Shown here piece by piece: positions 38,760 through 47,285 of a DNA stretch of 60,506 nucleotides. The DNA comes from Bifidobacterium scaligerum (GTDB taxonomy: Bacteria > Actinomycetota > Actinomycetes > Actinomycetales > Bifidobacteriaceae). Positions within the stretch are counted from its first letter, which is position 1. Every line of letters starts with the position of its first letter. The stretch is taken from assembly GCF_002802865.1 (NCBI RefSeq), contig NZ_PGLQ01000002.1, positions 404,212-464,717 on the forward strand. The letters are read 5' to 3'. The position numbers and the translations under genes were made by a program. The notes under the pieces are model-generated. The model did not search any database and had not been told where the DNA came from. It worked only from the letters and a program-made list of their open reading frames with translations.

Positions 38760-38858
38760 TGTGGATAAGTGGATAATCAGACAAGTGAACAACACGCAAA
38801 TGTGTACAACCATTTGCGACTACGGTGCATAACGCATTCATAGAACCAGTTATCCACC
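38760..38858. promoter_or_regulatory. Cluster of DnaA-box-like sites
   Basis: TTATCCACA (minus, 38768-38760), TTATCCACT (minus, 38776-38768) and TTATCCACC (+, 38850-38858) lie in the 450-bp gap between the hypothetical gene and def. One is a perfect consensus box and the others differ by one base. No dnaA, dnaN or AT-rich unwinding region is nearby. The remainder of the gap (38649-39096) shows no gene. Confidence 0.6.
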
Positions 38859-39096
38859 GCGCCGCACATCAGTTGTGCACCGTAGCCATCATCATCGAGA
38901 TCGGTTCGGGCGCGTCGCAACGTCGCCGCAACATCCACGACGATATCGAAACCTCAACCGTCATCTCACGCTCGGTCAACGAGCCCGACAACAACCGGCA
39001 ACGCCCAGCGCAACAAGCCAAAGCGACAAAACCGGTATGCAGGACCCCGCATTCAGACAAAGACTCGAAAGCAATATCGCAACAATCAAACAAGAA

Positions 39097-39516
39097 TCAA
39101 ATGATGATGCCGTTGCAATGGTCGACTTCATGCTGAATGATCTCAGCGGAGAAACCAGTGAATACGGCACGACGGGCGCGGAAACGCCGATCCTCATAAC
39201 TCACTTCAATGCGGCGATAACGCAGCGTGCGACGTTCGCCTTGCAAAGACAAACAACCTTCTTCGGTATCGTACGCACCGTCCATAGACGTAATCACCGG
39301 ATTGTACATCACCGTGATACGATCGCCAAAATCCTGATCCACAAATGCGATGATGCGTTTGCTCACACCGATCATATTGGCCGCCATGCCAACGCAACGC
39401 GAGCGATTGGCTTCCAAGGTGTCTACGAGATCCTGAGCCACAGACTCATCTTCCGGTCCCGCCGTTTCGGACGGCATACGAAGAAAAGAACGCGAGGTCA
39501 TAATCGGTCTCTGCAT
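39097..39516 (-). CDS. Peptide deformylase-like protein with variant motif I
   Basis: A 139-aa member of the deformylase family, enzymes that remove the formyl group of N-terminal formyl-Met. Motif II EEGCLSL (metal Cys) and motif III QHEVDHCNGI (HExxH, catalytic Glu) are intact. Motif I reads GMAANMIG, where most deformylases have Gln at the sixth position; the same variant is known in a group of small deformylase-like proteins in Firmicutes. It may be an auxiliary deformylase. ATG 39516 is chosen because the longer frame has no domain before it. tRNA-Asp lies just upstream on the same strand. Confidence 0.88.
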   Translation of the reverse strand: MQRPIMTSRSFLRMPSETAGPEDESVAQDLVDTLEANRSRCVGMAANMIGVSKRIIAFVDQDFGDRITVMYNPVITSMDGAYDTEEGCLSLQGERRTLRYRRIEVSYEDRRFRARRAVFTGFSAEIIQHEVDHCNGIII

Positions 39517-39630
39517 GGCTGTCAGCCCCTTCCGTGACTTTGCGCAAGCTGTCGCGCAAGCTCCCGCACACTTCATGTTCGCCGATTCCGCCCGGAACAG
39601 GAAGCAGACCCAAACCAAGGCAGAAAAAGC

Positions 39631-39659
39631 AAAAAGGCTTCCGAATCATCGGAAGCCTT
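39631..39659 (-). terminator. Terminator of tRNA-Asp
   Basis: AAGGCTTCC (39634-39642) pairs with GGAAGCCTT (39651-39659) and on the minus strand is followed by TTTTTGC. Confidence 0.9.
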
Positions 39660-39664
39660 GGTGG

Positions 39665-39738
39665 CGACCCCGGCCGGACTTGAACCGGTGACCTCCGCCG
39701 TGACAGGGCGGCGCTCTAACCAACTGAGCTACGGGGCC
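39665..39738 (-). tRNA. tRNA-Asp (GTC)
   Basis: A 74-nt cloverleaf with acceptor GGCCCCG/CGGGGTC and discriminator G, anticodon loop CTGTCAC with GTC, D-stem GCTC/GAGC and T-arm CCGG-TTCAAGT-CCGG. CCA follows directly in the genome sequence. Confidence 0.97.
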
Positions 39739-40071
39739 GTATGTTTCTCACTTGCGTGAGGCACGAGTGGATACATTACCTGAACCTCATCCACATACGC
39801 AACCTCGGCGTGTCGCAACAGGTTGCTGCGTGTCGCACCATAGCGCAACAGCGCCTTACCCCAACAAATCGGCATCAATGCAACCGTTTGCTTCCCAATT
39901 GGTAATTAAGCGCTCCAAACTCGGCCCTGATGTGAACGCTCTCATATATTCACCAACCGGACAATCGATGCTGCAATTGCCGCAAATCATGCAAGCAATG
40001 CCATACAACGTCTCGCACAAACGTTATGATTCCAGTGTTTGTCGAGTAAGGAAATGATCAAAGGAGAAGCA
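39739..40071. other. Intergenic region before glucokinase
   Basis: No gene is seen. CCAATTGGTAATT at 39895-39907 is identical, in reverse, to a segment of the sugar transporter promoter at 31587-31599. Confidence 0.5.
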
Positions 40072-41022
40072 ATGACTACGCTCGCTGTTGACATCGGAGG
40101 CACCAAGATCGCTGCTGCCGTATGCGATGAAAACGATACCATTGTGCAGCGCTGGCGCGTTCCCACCCCGATGGACGCCGACGCCATCAACCAGAACATC
40201 GCCAAGGTCTACAACGAGGCCATTGCCGCCGGCCACACCGACATCCAAGCCATCGGCATCTCCGCAGCCGGCAATGTCGGCGCAGACCGCAAGACCATGA
40301 CCTTCGCCGCAAACATTCCCGCTTGGATCAACTATAACCTGTCCGAGAACGTAGGTGCCCTCATCAACCACGCAGTGCCGGTCGTCGTTGAGAACGACGC
40401 GAACTGCGCCGGCTGGGGCGAATACGTGCACGGTGCCGGTCAGGGCAGCCGCAACATGGTGGCCCTCACCGTGGGCACCGGCCTTGGCGGTGCCATCGTG
40501 ATCAACGGCGAACTGTACCGCGGTTCCTTCGGCATGGCCGCCGAGCTCGGCCATCTGCCCATGGTCCCGGATGGCGATCACTGCGGCTGCGGCCTGCGCG
40601 GCTGCGCTGAGCGTTATACTTCCGGCACCTCGCTGGAAAACTTCGCCAAGTCGGCCATCCGTCGTCGTCCGCAAGATGCCAAGCGTCTGCTTGAGCTGTG
40701 CGGTGGCGACATCACCAAGCTCGAAGGCCCGATGGTCTCTCAGGCCGCCCAGGAGGGCGACGTGCTCGGCTTGTACGCCTTCAACAAGATCGGCGAATGG
40801 CTCGGCCGCACGATGGCTGCAACCGCAGCAGTGCTCGATCCGGATATCTTCGTGATCGGCGGCGGTGTGGTGGCCGTCGGCGACATCCTGCTGGAACCGG
40901 CACGCTACAACTACACCCGCTTCCTGGAAGGCAGCGCTTACCGTGGTCACGCCAAGATCGTGGCCGCCACCGCCGGTCAGGACGCCGGATTGATCGGTGC
41001 CGCCAATCTGGCGCTGCGCTGA
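40072..41022 (+). CDS. glk: ROK-family glucokinase
   Basis: A 316-aa sugar kinase without a helix-turn-helix. The N-terminal phosphate motif LAVDIGGTKIAAAV, the catalytic ENDANCAGWGEYVHGAG, VGTGLGGAIVINGELYRG, ELGHLPMVPDG and the ROK zinc motif HCGCGLRGCAERYTSG are all present, followed by the adenosine motif VIGGGVVAVGD. ATG 40072 has AAAGGAG upstream. Glucose is the expected substrate; some homologues act on mannose or fructose. An operator-like 13-mer shared with the transporter promoter lies 165 bp upstream, which suggests common control. Confidence 0.93.
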   Translation: MTTLAVDIGGTKIAAAVCDENDTIVQRWRVPTPMDADAINQNIAKVYNEAIAAGHTDIQAIGISAAGNVGADRKTMTFAANIPAWINYNLSENVGALINHAVPVVVENDANCAGWGEYVHGAGQGSRNMVALTVGTGLGGAIVINGELYRGSFGMAAELGHLPMVPDGDHCGCGLRGCAERYTSGTSLENFAKSAIRRRPQDAKRLLELCGGDITKLEGPMVSQAAQEGDVLGLYAFNKIGEWLGRTMAATAAVLDPDIFVIGGGVVAVGDILLEPARYNYTRFLEGSAYRGHAKIVAATAGQDAGLIGAANLALR

Positions 41023-41069
41023 GTACACAGGTCGCTGCATAAGCTGCATAGATAACCGCATAGACCCAT

Positions 41070-41120
41070 AAGGGTGGTTGCGCTCCCATACATACAGGGA
41101 GCACAACCACCCTTACTGTT
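41070..41120 (+). terminator. glk terminator
   Basis: An 18-bp stem with one mismatch, arms 41070-41087 and 41097-41114, is followed by TGTTATTT. Confidence 0.8.
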
Positions 41121-41228
41121 ATTTGACGTAATTACATTGGCGCTCGCCTCGGCGCTGCGACGTATCGCTATCATGGAATCGATCGCGCACAACGAATCGC
41201 TTACGACGGACCAAGGAAGGCAACGGAC

Positions 41229-42350
41229 ATGGCAGTCATCACCAATCAATCATCAGACGAGGAAAGCAACGCGGCCGTCCTCCCGGATCTGGCCGAACCG
41301 CAGATCGACCCACAGTTGGCCGAACGGTTCTCCTACTGGACCGAAATCGATGGCGACCTCGACGCGCTGCCCGCCGACCGAGCGCAGACGTTCCGTATGA
41401 ACCGGTATCAGACCGCATTGTTTGATCTATCAAGATCCGAATACTGGCATGATCCCGACACCGTGGACGCCATATGCGACATCGCATACCTGCCGGATGG
41501 AGGCACCGACCAAGCAGCCGGCCAGTGCCGCGGCCATCTGCTCGACATCTATCTGCCTCATGAGGCCGCAGTGCGCGGAGGACACACCACACCGGTGTAT
41601 ATCGACATTCACGGCGGCGGATTTACCTACGGATACAAGGAGCTCAACCGCAATTTCAACACACATCTGGCATCGCGCGGATTCGCTGTGGTTTCGCTCA
41701 ACTATCGACCGGCTCCACAAACCGATCTCAAAGGGCAACTGGCCGACGTGCAAGCTGCACTGCGTTGGTTGAGGGCACATTTGGGTGAGTACCCGGTCAA
41801 TGCGGACGCACTGTTCATTACCGGCGATTCAGCCGGCGGCGCTCTGGCACTACTCACACTGGCCATCGAAAACAGTACGGACGCCGCTCGGGCGTTCGGT
41901 ATCGAACAGGCTTCCGGTTTGCGGTTTGCCGGCGGCGCTCTGGTGTGCGGCGTGTATTCAATGGCGTCCGAGGCTGCAGCCAAGCGAGACGGCAAGCTCG
42001 GCATCGGCTACGACCCGTCCAAACGAGCGATGCTGGAACATATGCTCGGCGCAGAGTTCTTCGCCGGACTCGATGCCGCCGACCCTATGTATTTGACGGC
42101 TGAAGGCATCGTGAACAACATCAATCTGCCGCCACTGTTCATCCTCACATCAAGCGATGATTTCCTTGAGGCCGACGCGCTTGCTTTGGCGACCGCACTA
42201 TCACGCAAGGGCGCTGATTTCGAACTGTCAGATCGCAAAACAGGCCGGCACGAAACGCTTGGCCACGTCTACCCCATCGGCATGACATGGCTGGACGAAA
42301 GTCAGCAAGCGCTCGATGAGATCGCCCGATTCTCATTCGACCGCTGCTGA
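41229..42350 (+). CDS. Alpha/beta hydrolase, HSL-type esterase
   Basis: A 373-aa carboxylester hydrolase of the hormone-sensitive lipase class. The oxyanion-hole motif DIHGGGFTYG is near 117-126, the nucleophile elbow ITGDSAGGALALL near 196-208, and candidates for the acid and base are Asp in TSSDDFLEAD and His in RHETLGH near 340-350. The first 80 residues form a cap. GGAAGG precedes ATG 41229. It has its own terminator upstream and is convergent to the MFS gene. Substrate is unknown; short-chain acyl or feruloyl esters are typical. Confidence 0.88.
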   Translation: MAVITNQSSDEESNAAVLPDLAEPQIDPQLAERFSYWTEIDGDLDALPADRAQTFRMNRYQTALFDLSRSEYWHDPDTVDAICDIAYLPDGGTDQAAGQCRGHLLDIYLPHEAAVRGGHTTPVYIDIHGGGFTYGYKELNRNFNTHLASRGFAVVSLNYRPAPQTDLKGQLADVQAALRWLRAHLGEYPVNADALFITGDSAGGALALLTLAIENSTDAARAFGIEQASGLRFAGGALVCGVYSMASEAAAKRDGKLGIGYDPSKRAMLEHMLGAEFFAGLDAADPMYLTAEGIVNNINLPPLFILTSSDDFLEADALALATALSRKGADFELSDRKTGRHETLGHVYPIGMTWLDESQQALDEIARFSFDRC

Positions 42351-42489
42351 TAAGCGATCCGCAAAACAATCTGGACACTTTGAACACACTGTTCAGCTGG
42401 GACGACAGACGAGCAGAGGCACGTTTTCGTCCCAGCCTACGACCGGCGGCATTCCAGGCACACCGCCGGCTCGCGCCTATGCCCATCCC

Positions 42490-43974
42490 CTATCGGTGCG
42501 CGACATCGGTCACCACCAATTGCGGCGGACGACGAGTGGAGAAACGGAACATGAGTGCGGCGAGCGCCACACCAAGCAATGCCATACCGGCAAGCACCCA
42601 CATGCTGGCGGGGAACGCCGAGAGATATGCCTGTGACTGACTGGCACCATCCGCAAGCTCCATCGCAGCGAATTCGGTGATCAACGCGCTGGCCACCGCG
42701 GTACCGATCGCTCCTGCCATTTGTTGCACGGTGTTCATTACCGCAGAACCATCCGCATTGAGTTGGCTCGGCAGCTGGTTCAACGCATGCGTCTGATCGG
42801 GAACCAGCACGAATCCGGAAAACGCCATAAATACCGCGTACGCTACGGCGATCACCCAAACGTTCCCCGTGACGGCGATGAATATCGCATCCATTATCGC
42901 GACTACGACGAAGCCAATCACGATAAATTTCGGCGGGAAATGGTTTTTCAGGGAACTGCCGATCAATGGCGCGGAAATGGCACCCACTACCGCGCCGGGC
43001 AGCAACGTCAAAGCCGCCGAAAGACTGCTCATGCCGAATCCGCGTTGCAGCAAAATCGGCAACAGGAAGTTCAGCCCCAGAACGCTGCCGGAAGCCATCA
43101 GCAAAATCATCATGCCCAGCGAGAATCCCGGATAGGCGAATACACGGACTTCAATCAGCGGCTTGCTCATCTTGAGCTGCACCAGCGCGAATATTGTCAG
43201 CACAGCCATGCTCAGGGCCAATACCAGCCAGAATCGCCAATCGCCATTCCAACTGGCGAAGAAGCTCACGGCCACGATCAGCCCTGACAATCCAGCGGCG
43301 ACCAGCAGCAACGACGGCATGCTGATGCTTGCCTGTTCTTTATCGCCGGGATGACGAATCTCCGGTACCGTAGCCATGCCCAGCAGGAATGAAATCACCA
43401 GAAATGGCAGCATGGTGTAGAAAATCCAATGCCAGTTCAGGTATTCCATGACGATACCGCCGAATACCGGGCCAATGGCCGGCGCGGCACAGGTTACCAG
43501 GCTCACGATGCCAAGCATGGCTCCACGCTGTTCGAGCGGCGCTTTTTCCAAAATGATGTTGGTGATCAACGGCAATGAGATGCCGGTGCCCAGAGCCATT
43601 ACCAATCGCGCGGCGAGCAGCAATGGGAAGTTGGTCGCGAACGCGCCCAGTATAGTGCCGACAGTGAAAACCGAAACCGCGGCAATGAACAACGCTTTGG
43701 TGGCGAAACGACGCACCATGAACGGCGAGGCCGGAATCGCCACGGAAAGCAGTAGCAGGTAACCGGTGGTGAGCCACTGCACCACAGATGCATCGATCGC
43801 AAATTCTTGCATCAGCGTGGAATACGCGATATTCAGCGACGTTTCCGACAGGATTCCCAAAAACGTCAAAATAGCCAAGGACACTACCGCGATGACCAAT
43901 GTTGACTGCATCGGCCGCTTGCCGCCATTGGGCAATCGATCAGTCGGCTGGGTAGACGCACTGCGTTCGTTCAT
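42490..43974 (-). CDS. DHA2-family MFS drug efflux transporter
   Basis: A 494-aa proton antiporter with 14 predicted helices. VLSILTFLGILSETSLNIAYSTLMQEF is the first helix region, the DHA2 motif C-like GPVFGGIVMEYLNWHWIFYTMLPF and VQWLTTGYLLLLSVAIPAS are visible, and helices continue to ALMFRFSTRRPPQLV. The start at 43974 with GGAG upstream is preferred to longer frames. The short palindrome GTTTCGTGAAAC at 44036-44047 lies ahead, possibly an operator. No adjacent TetR or MarR regulator was found. Substrates are unknown; homologues export antimicrobial compounds or bile salts. Confidence 0.9.
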   Translation of the reverse strand: MNERSASTQPTDRLPNGGKRPMQSTLVIAVVSLAILTFLGILSETSLNIAYSTLMQEFAIDASVVQWLTTGYLLLLSVAIPASPFMVRRFATKALFIAAVSVFTVGTILGAFATNFPLLLAARLVMALGTGISLPLITNIILEKAPLEQRGAMLGIVSLVTCAAPAIGPVFGGIVMEYLNWHWIFYTMLPFLVISFLLGMATVPEIRHPGDKEQASISMPSLLLVAAGLSGLIVAVSFFASWNGDWRFWLVLALSMAVLTIFALVQLKMSKPLIEVRVFAYPGFSLGMMILLMASGSVLGLNFLLPILLQRGFGMSSLSAALTLLPGAVVGAISAPLIGSSLKNHFPPKFIVIGFVVVAIMDAIFIAVTGNVWVIAVAYAVFMAFSGFVLVPDQTHALNQLPSQLNADGSAVMNTVQQMAGAIGTAVASALITEFAAMELADGASQSQAYLSAFPASMWVLAGMALLGVALAALMFRFSTRRPPQLVVTDVAHR

Positions 43975-44035
43975 AGGACTCCGTTCGCCTGAAGATTGTT
44001 GCATATCAAACAAAATGGTTATCCTACAGACAAAT

Positions 44036-44047
44036 GTTTCGTGAAAC
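44036..44047. promoter_or_regulatory. Palindrome GTTTCGTGAAAC upstream of the MFS gene
   Basis: A perfect 12-bp palindrome between the MFS and hypothetical genes, 62 bp before the MFS start. It is a candidate repressor site. Confidence 0.45.
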
Positions 44048-44107
44048 TTCACAAGTGCGGCGGTTCGTCGTTCGCCATCGATCCGGCGGACCGCCGTTCA
44101 CCACACA

Positions 44108-44536
44108 TCACACCAACGGCTCACGGGCATGCAGTTCGCAGATAACGCCGGTTTCCTGACGAATCCACTCCGCGGCCTGCAATGCCGCGATATTCCACAA
44201 CGCATGCGGAATGCCACCGAAATCCGGCTGGGCGGACCAGAATGTCAGGTCATCGGGAAACGCGGTCAACACTGCGCCTTCTTTGGCAGGCATGGCAGCG
44301 CGGTACAAGCGCTTCGCCAAGGTCGCTACGAATTCATTGGCTGCCGCGAACGCGTCATTGAGATGTTGCTCGGCCACCACCGGCGGTCCAACGATCTCCC
44401 ATGATTCCACATCCGAGGCATCCCAATGCGCGGATTCGCCGTCCACTTTACGTTCCAAAGTCACGAACAGTTTGGCGAACTCCGCTGAAGTCAGACCAGT
44501 AACCCGTCTGCGCGTTGCCAATTCAACCGGCGTCAT
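44108..44536 (-). CDS. Hypothetical protein with possible N-terminal HTH
   Basis: A 142-aa protein. The first 30 residues (TPVELATRRRVTGLTSAEFAKLF) could form a DNA-binding helix-turn-helix. The rest has WEIVGPPVVAEQHLNDAFAAANEFVATLAKRLYRAAMPAKEG and a C-terminal helix with EWIRQETGVICEL. GGGGAG lies five bases before ATG 44536. No family was recognised. It lies upstream of the MFS gene on the same strand, so it could regulate it, but nothing else shows that. Confidence 0.65.
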   Translation of the reverse strand: MTPVELATRRRVTGLTSAEFAKLFVTLERKVDGESAHWDASDVESWEIVGPPVVAEQHLNDAFAAANEFVATLAKRLYRAAMPAKEGAVLTAFPDDLTFWSAQPDFGGIPHALWNIAALQAAEWIRQETGVICELHAREPLV

Positions 44537-44585
44537 TTTCACTCCCCTGCGTTGGCCTCTGTCTTATGTATCTCTATAACGGCAA

Positions 44586-44632
44586 TTGTATTGTCTCAGG
44601 GCATACTTGACGCATGTCCCGAGACAATACAA
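44586..44632. repeat. Long imperfect inverted repeat
   Basis: TTGTATTGTCTC (44586-44597) pairs with GAGACAATACAA (44621-44632), and the stem continues inward with GGGCAT/ATGTCCC. No T-run follows on either strand. Confidence 0.7.
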
Positions 44633-45304
44633 GACAAGAAAACGTGCCACTATTTGCTGTAATCGGCTCTTTTTGAAAATGGTGGCAAGATGCCGTGTCT
44701 CCATTTGAGCGTCCAACGATTGACATGTCTGTGGGGACAAATCACCATTTCTCCAAATCCTTGAAATAAAGCCATTTGTGAATTCCAAGCCCAAAGTCAC
44801 GAAAGCAAGGCCTTGTCCCAATTTCACGATAATGCCGAATTCCTGAAATGGTGGCAAACATACGAGCCCAGCAAAGCAATACACCCCCATTCCGCGCTCT
44901 GTGCGCATATGGCTGATGCAATATGGATGGTGCGAAGCCGTATTGAGGCCATATTGAGGCCATATTGAGGCCGTATTGAGGCCATAAAACACGAAGACAA
45001 GAACCTCAAGTCCATCAAAGCCCCGGACACCACATGCAACTTGCCGCCCCACCCGTGCTGCGTCCGCCACGCAACCCGTAACGAGCCCCTGCCATTCCAG
45101 CCCTTCCGATACCATGGTGGGCGGTAGTTTGACGGGGATTCGATCGTAATGTGGACAGGTATCACAACATCTGGGCCAATACATCGAACATCGTGGGAAC
45201 CATACGGCCAACACGGCACCGTACCGCACACACCGCACCCGCACAAACAACACAGACAAGACTAGAAACGGCGAAATTCCAACCTTTCTAAGGAGCAACT
45301 GCAA
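44633..45304. other. Long intergenic region with 11-bp tandem repeats
   Basis: No gene is supported in about 670 bp upstream of ettA. Four copies of an 11-bp unit C(G/A)TATTGAGGC run from 44939 to 44982. The fragment GAAATGGTGGCAA occurs near 44848 and, nearly identical, near 44678. An open frame on the minus strand that spans this region and all of ettA is a shadow. Confidence 0.6.
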
Positions 45305-46984
45305 GTGGCAGAATTCGTATTCCAGATGATCAAGGCACGCAAGTCCTACGGCGACCGCGTGATTCTTGACGATGTGACCCTGAGCTTCCTGCCGGGCGCG
45401 AAGATCGGCGTGGTGGGCCCCAACGGTATGGGTAAGTCCACGCTCTTGAAGATCATGGCCGGCATCGAAACCGTCTCCAACGGCGAAGCCACGCTGACTC
45501 CGGGCTTCACGGTGGGCATTCTGCAGCAGGAGCCGCCGCTGGACGACACCAAAACCGTGGGCGAGAACATCAAGATGGCCTTCGGACCGATCGCCGAGAA
45601 AGTGGCCCGCTTCAACCAAATCGGCGAGGAGATGGCCAACCCGGACGCTGACTTCGACGCGCTGATGGAGGAGATGGGCCAGCTCCAGACCGAGATCGAC
45701 GCCGCCGACGGCTGGGATCTCGACTCCCAGCTCGAACAGGCTATGGATGCACTGCAGTGCCCTGACCCGGACACCCCGGTGAACGTGTGCTCTGGAGGCG
45801 AGCGCCGTCGTGTGGCTCTGTGCAAGCTGCTGCTCGAAGCCCCGGATCTGCTGCTGCTCGACGAGCCCACCAACCACTTGGATGCCGAATCCATCCTGTG
45901 GCTGGAGCAATTCCTGCACCAGTACAAGGGCGCCGTCATCGCCGTCACCCACGATCGTTACTTCATGGACAACGTGGCCGAGTGGATCTGCGAGGTGGAC
46001 CGTGGTCACCTGTACCCGTACAAGGGCAACTACTCCACCTACTTGGAAACCAAGGCCAAGCGTATGGAGATCCAGGGTGCCAAGGACGCCAAGCTGGCCA
46101 AGCGCCTCAAGGACGAACTCGACTGGGTGCGTTCCTCCCCCAAGGCCCGTCAGGCCAAGAACAAGGCCCGTCTGGAGCGTTACGACCAGATGGAGCAGGA
46201 GGCACGCAACAACAAGAAGCTGGACTTCTCCGAGATTCAGATTCCGGCCGGCCCGCGTCTGGGTTCCACGGTGCTGGAAGCCAAGCACATCCACAAGGCC
46301 TTCGGCGACCGTGTGCTCATCGACGACCTCTCCTTCACCCTGCCGCGCAACGGCATCGTCGGCGTGATCGGTCCGAACGGCGTGGGTAAGTCCACCCTGT
46401 TCAAGACCATCGTCGGCTTGGAGCCGCTCACCAGCGGTGAGCTGAAGATCGGCGACACCGTCAAGATCAGCTATGTCGATCAGAACCGCGCAGGTCTGGA
46501 TCCGAACAAGAACCTGTGGGAGGCGGTCTCCGGCGGCCTTGACTTCATCGAAGTGGCCGGCGTCGAAGTGCCGACCCGCGCCTATGTGGCCAGCTTCGGC
46601 TTCAAGGGCTCCGACCAGCAGAAGCTCACCGGCGTGCTTTCCGGTGGTGAACGCAACCGTCTGAACCTTGCTTTGACCCTGAAGCAGGGCGGCAATCTGC
46701 TGCTCCTCGACGAGCCCACCAACGACTTGGATGTGGAGACTCTGGAGAGCCTCGAAAACGCACTGCTCGGCTTCCCGGGCTGCGCCGTGGTGATCTCCCA
46801 CGACCGTTGGTTCCTTGATCGCGTGGCCACCCACATCCTCGCTTGGGAAGGCGACGATGAGAACCCGGCCAAGTGGTACTGGTTCGAAGGCAACTTCCAG
46901 TCCTATCAGGAGAACCGCGTAGCTCGTCTTGGCGAGGATGCGGCCCGTCCGCACCGTCTGCACAAGAAGCTCGTGCGCGGCTGA
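45305..46984 (+). CDS. ettA: Energy-dependent translational throttle protein EttA (ABC-F)
   Basis: A 559-aa ABC-F ATPase with two nucleotide-binding domains and no membrane segments. The first domain has GPNGMGKSTLLKIMAG near 38-53 and CSGGERRRVALCKLL with LLLLDEPTNHLDAES. The linker (P-site tRNA interaction motif) with many basic and charged residues follows at about 245-320. The second domain has GPNGVGKSTLFKTIVG, LSGGERNRLNLAL and LLLDEPTNDLDVETLE. EttA gates the first peptide bond according to ATP level. The start is GTG 45305, with AAGGAG nine bases upstream. It has its own terminator and a long upstream region. Confidence 0.94.
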   Translation: MAEFVFQMIKARKSYGDRVILDDVTLSFLPGAKIGVVGPNGMGKSTLLKIMAGIETVSNGEATLTPGFTVGILQQEPPLDDTKTVGENIKMAFGPIAEKVARFNQIGEEMANPDADFDALMEEMGQLQTEIDAADGWDLDSQLEQAMDALQCPDPDTPVNVCSGGERRRVALCKLLLEAPDLLLLDEPTNHLDAESILWLEQFLHQYKGAVIAVTHDRYFMDNVAEWICEVDRGHLYPYKGNYSTYLETKAKRMEIQGAKDAKLAKRLKDELDWVRSSPKARQAKNKARLERYDQMEQEARNNKKLDFSEIQIPAGPRLGSTVLEAKHIHKAFGDRVLIDDLSFTLPRNGIVGVIGPNGVGKSTLFKTIVGLEPLTSGELKIGDTVKISYVDQNRAGLDPNKNLWEAVSGGLDFIEVAGVEVPTRAYVASFGFKGSDQQKLTGVLSGGERNRLNLALTLKQGGNLLLLDEPTNDLDVETLESLENALLGFPGCAVVISHDRWFLDRVATHILAWEGDDENPAKWYWFEGNFQSYQENRVARLGEDAARPHRLHKKLVRG

Positions 46985-46994
46985 TTGATACAGT

Positions 46995-47015
46995 AGCGCT
47001 CAATTATTGAGCGCT
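46995..47015. repeat. Palindrome AGCGCTCAAT-T-ATTGAGCGCT
   Basis: A 21-bp near-perfect palindrome 10 bp after the ettA stop; the flanking ATTGAGCG is repeated once more immediately to the right. Confidence 0.6.
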
Positions 47016-47049
47016 TATTGAGCGAGTATCGAGCGCTCCAGCGTTTACC

Positions 47050-47086
47050 GGAGGTCGTCACCAATATGGTGGCGGCCTCCTTTGTT
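47050..47086 (+). terminator. ettA terminator
   Basis: GGAGGTCGTCACC (47050-47062) pairs with GGTGGCGGCCTCC (47068-47080) including two G-U pairs, followed by TTTGTTA. Confidence 0.85.
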
Positions 47087-47285
47087 ATGACGCTGGTCTC
47101 GTCCGCCACTCCTCATTCTCGGTCACTGTTCACAGTCACGCCCGCATGCCGGACATATTTCACACCTAACCGACCGTTTACCTTTCTCACAGGTTCGTTA
47201 CATCCATCTGCCGGCACTCTTAACTCCGTCTGCGTAAACTGCGAAGCAGCACAGAAAATGTACGACCCACACGAATCGAGGAATC

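Noticed and set aside
38760..38858. Chromosome origin oriC
   Set aside because: DnaA boxes are present, but no AT-rich unwinding region and none of dnaA, dnaN or rpmH nearby.
44564..46963. 799-codon open frame on the minus strand opposite ettA
   Set aside because: It mirrors the whole ettA gene and the repeat region before it, has no ribosome site and no recognisable domain. High GC coding DNA commonly leaves such antisense frames.
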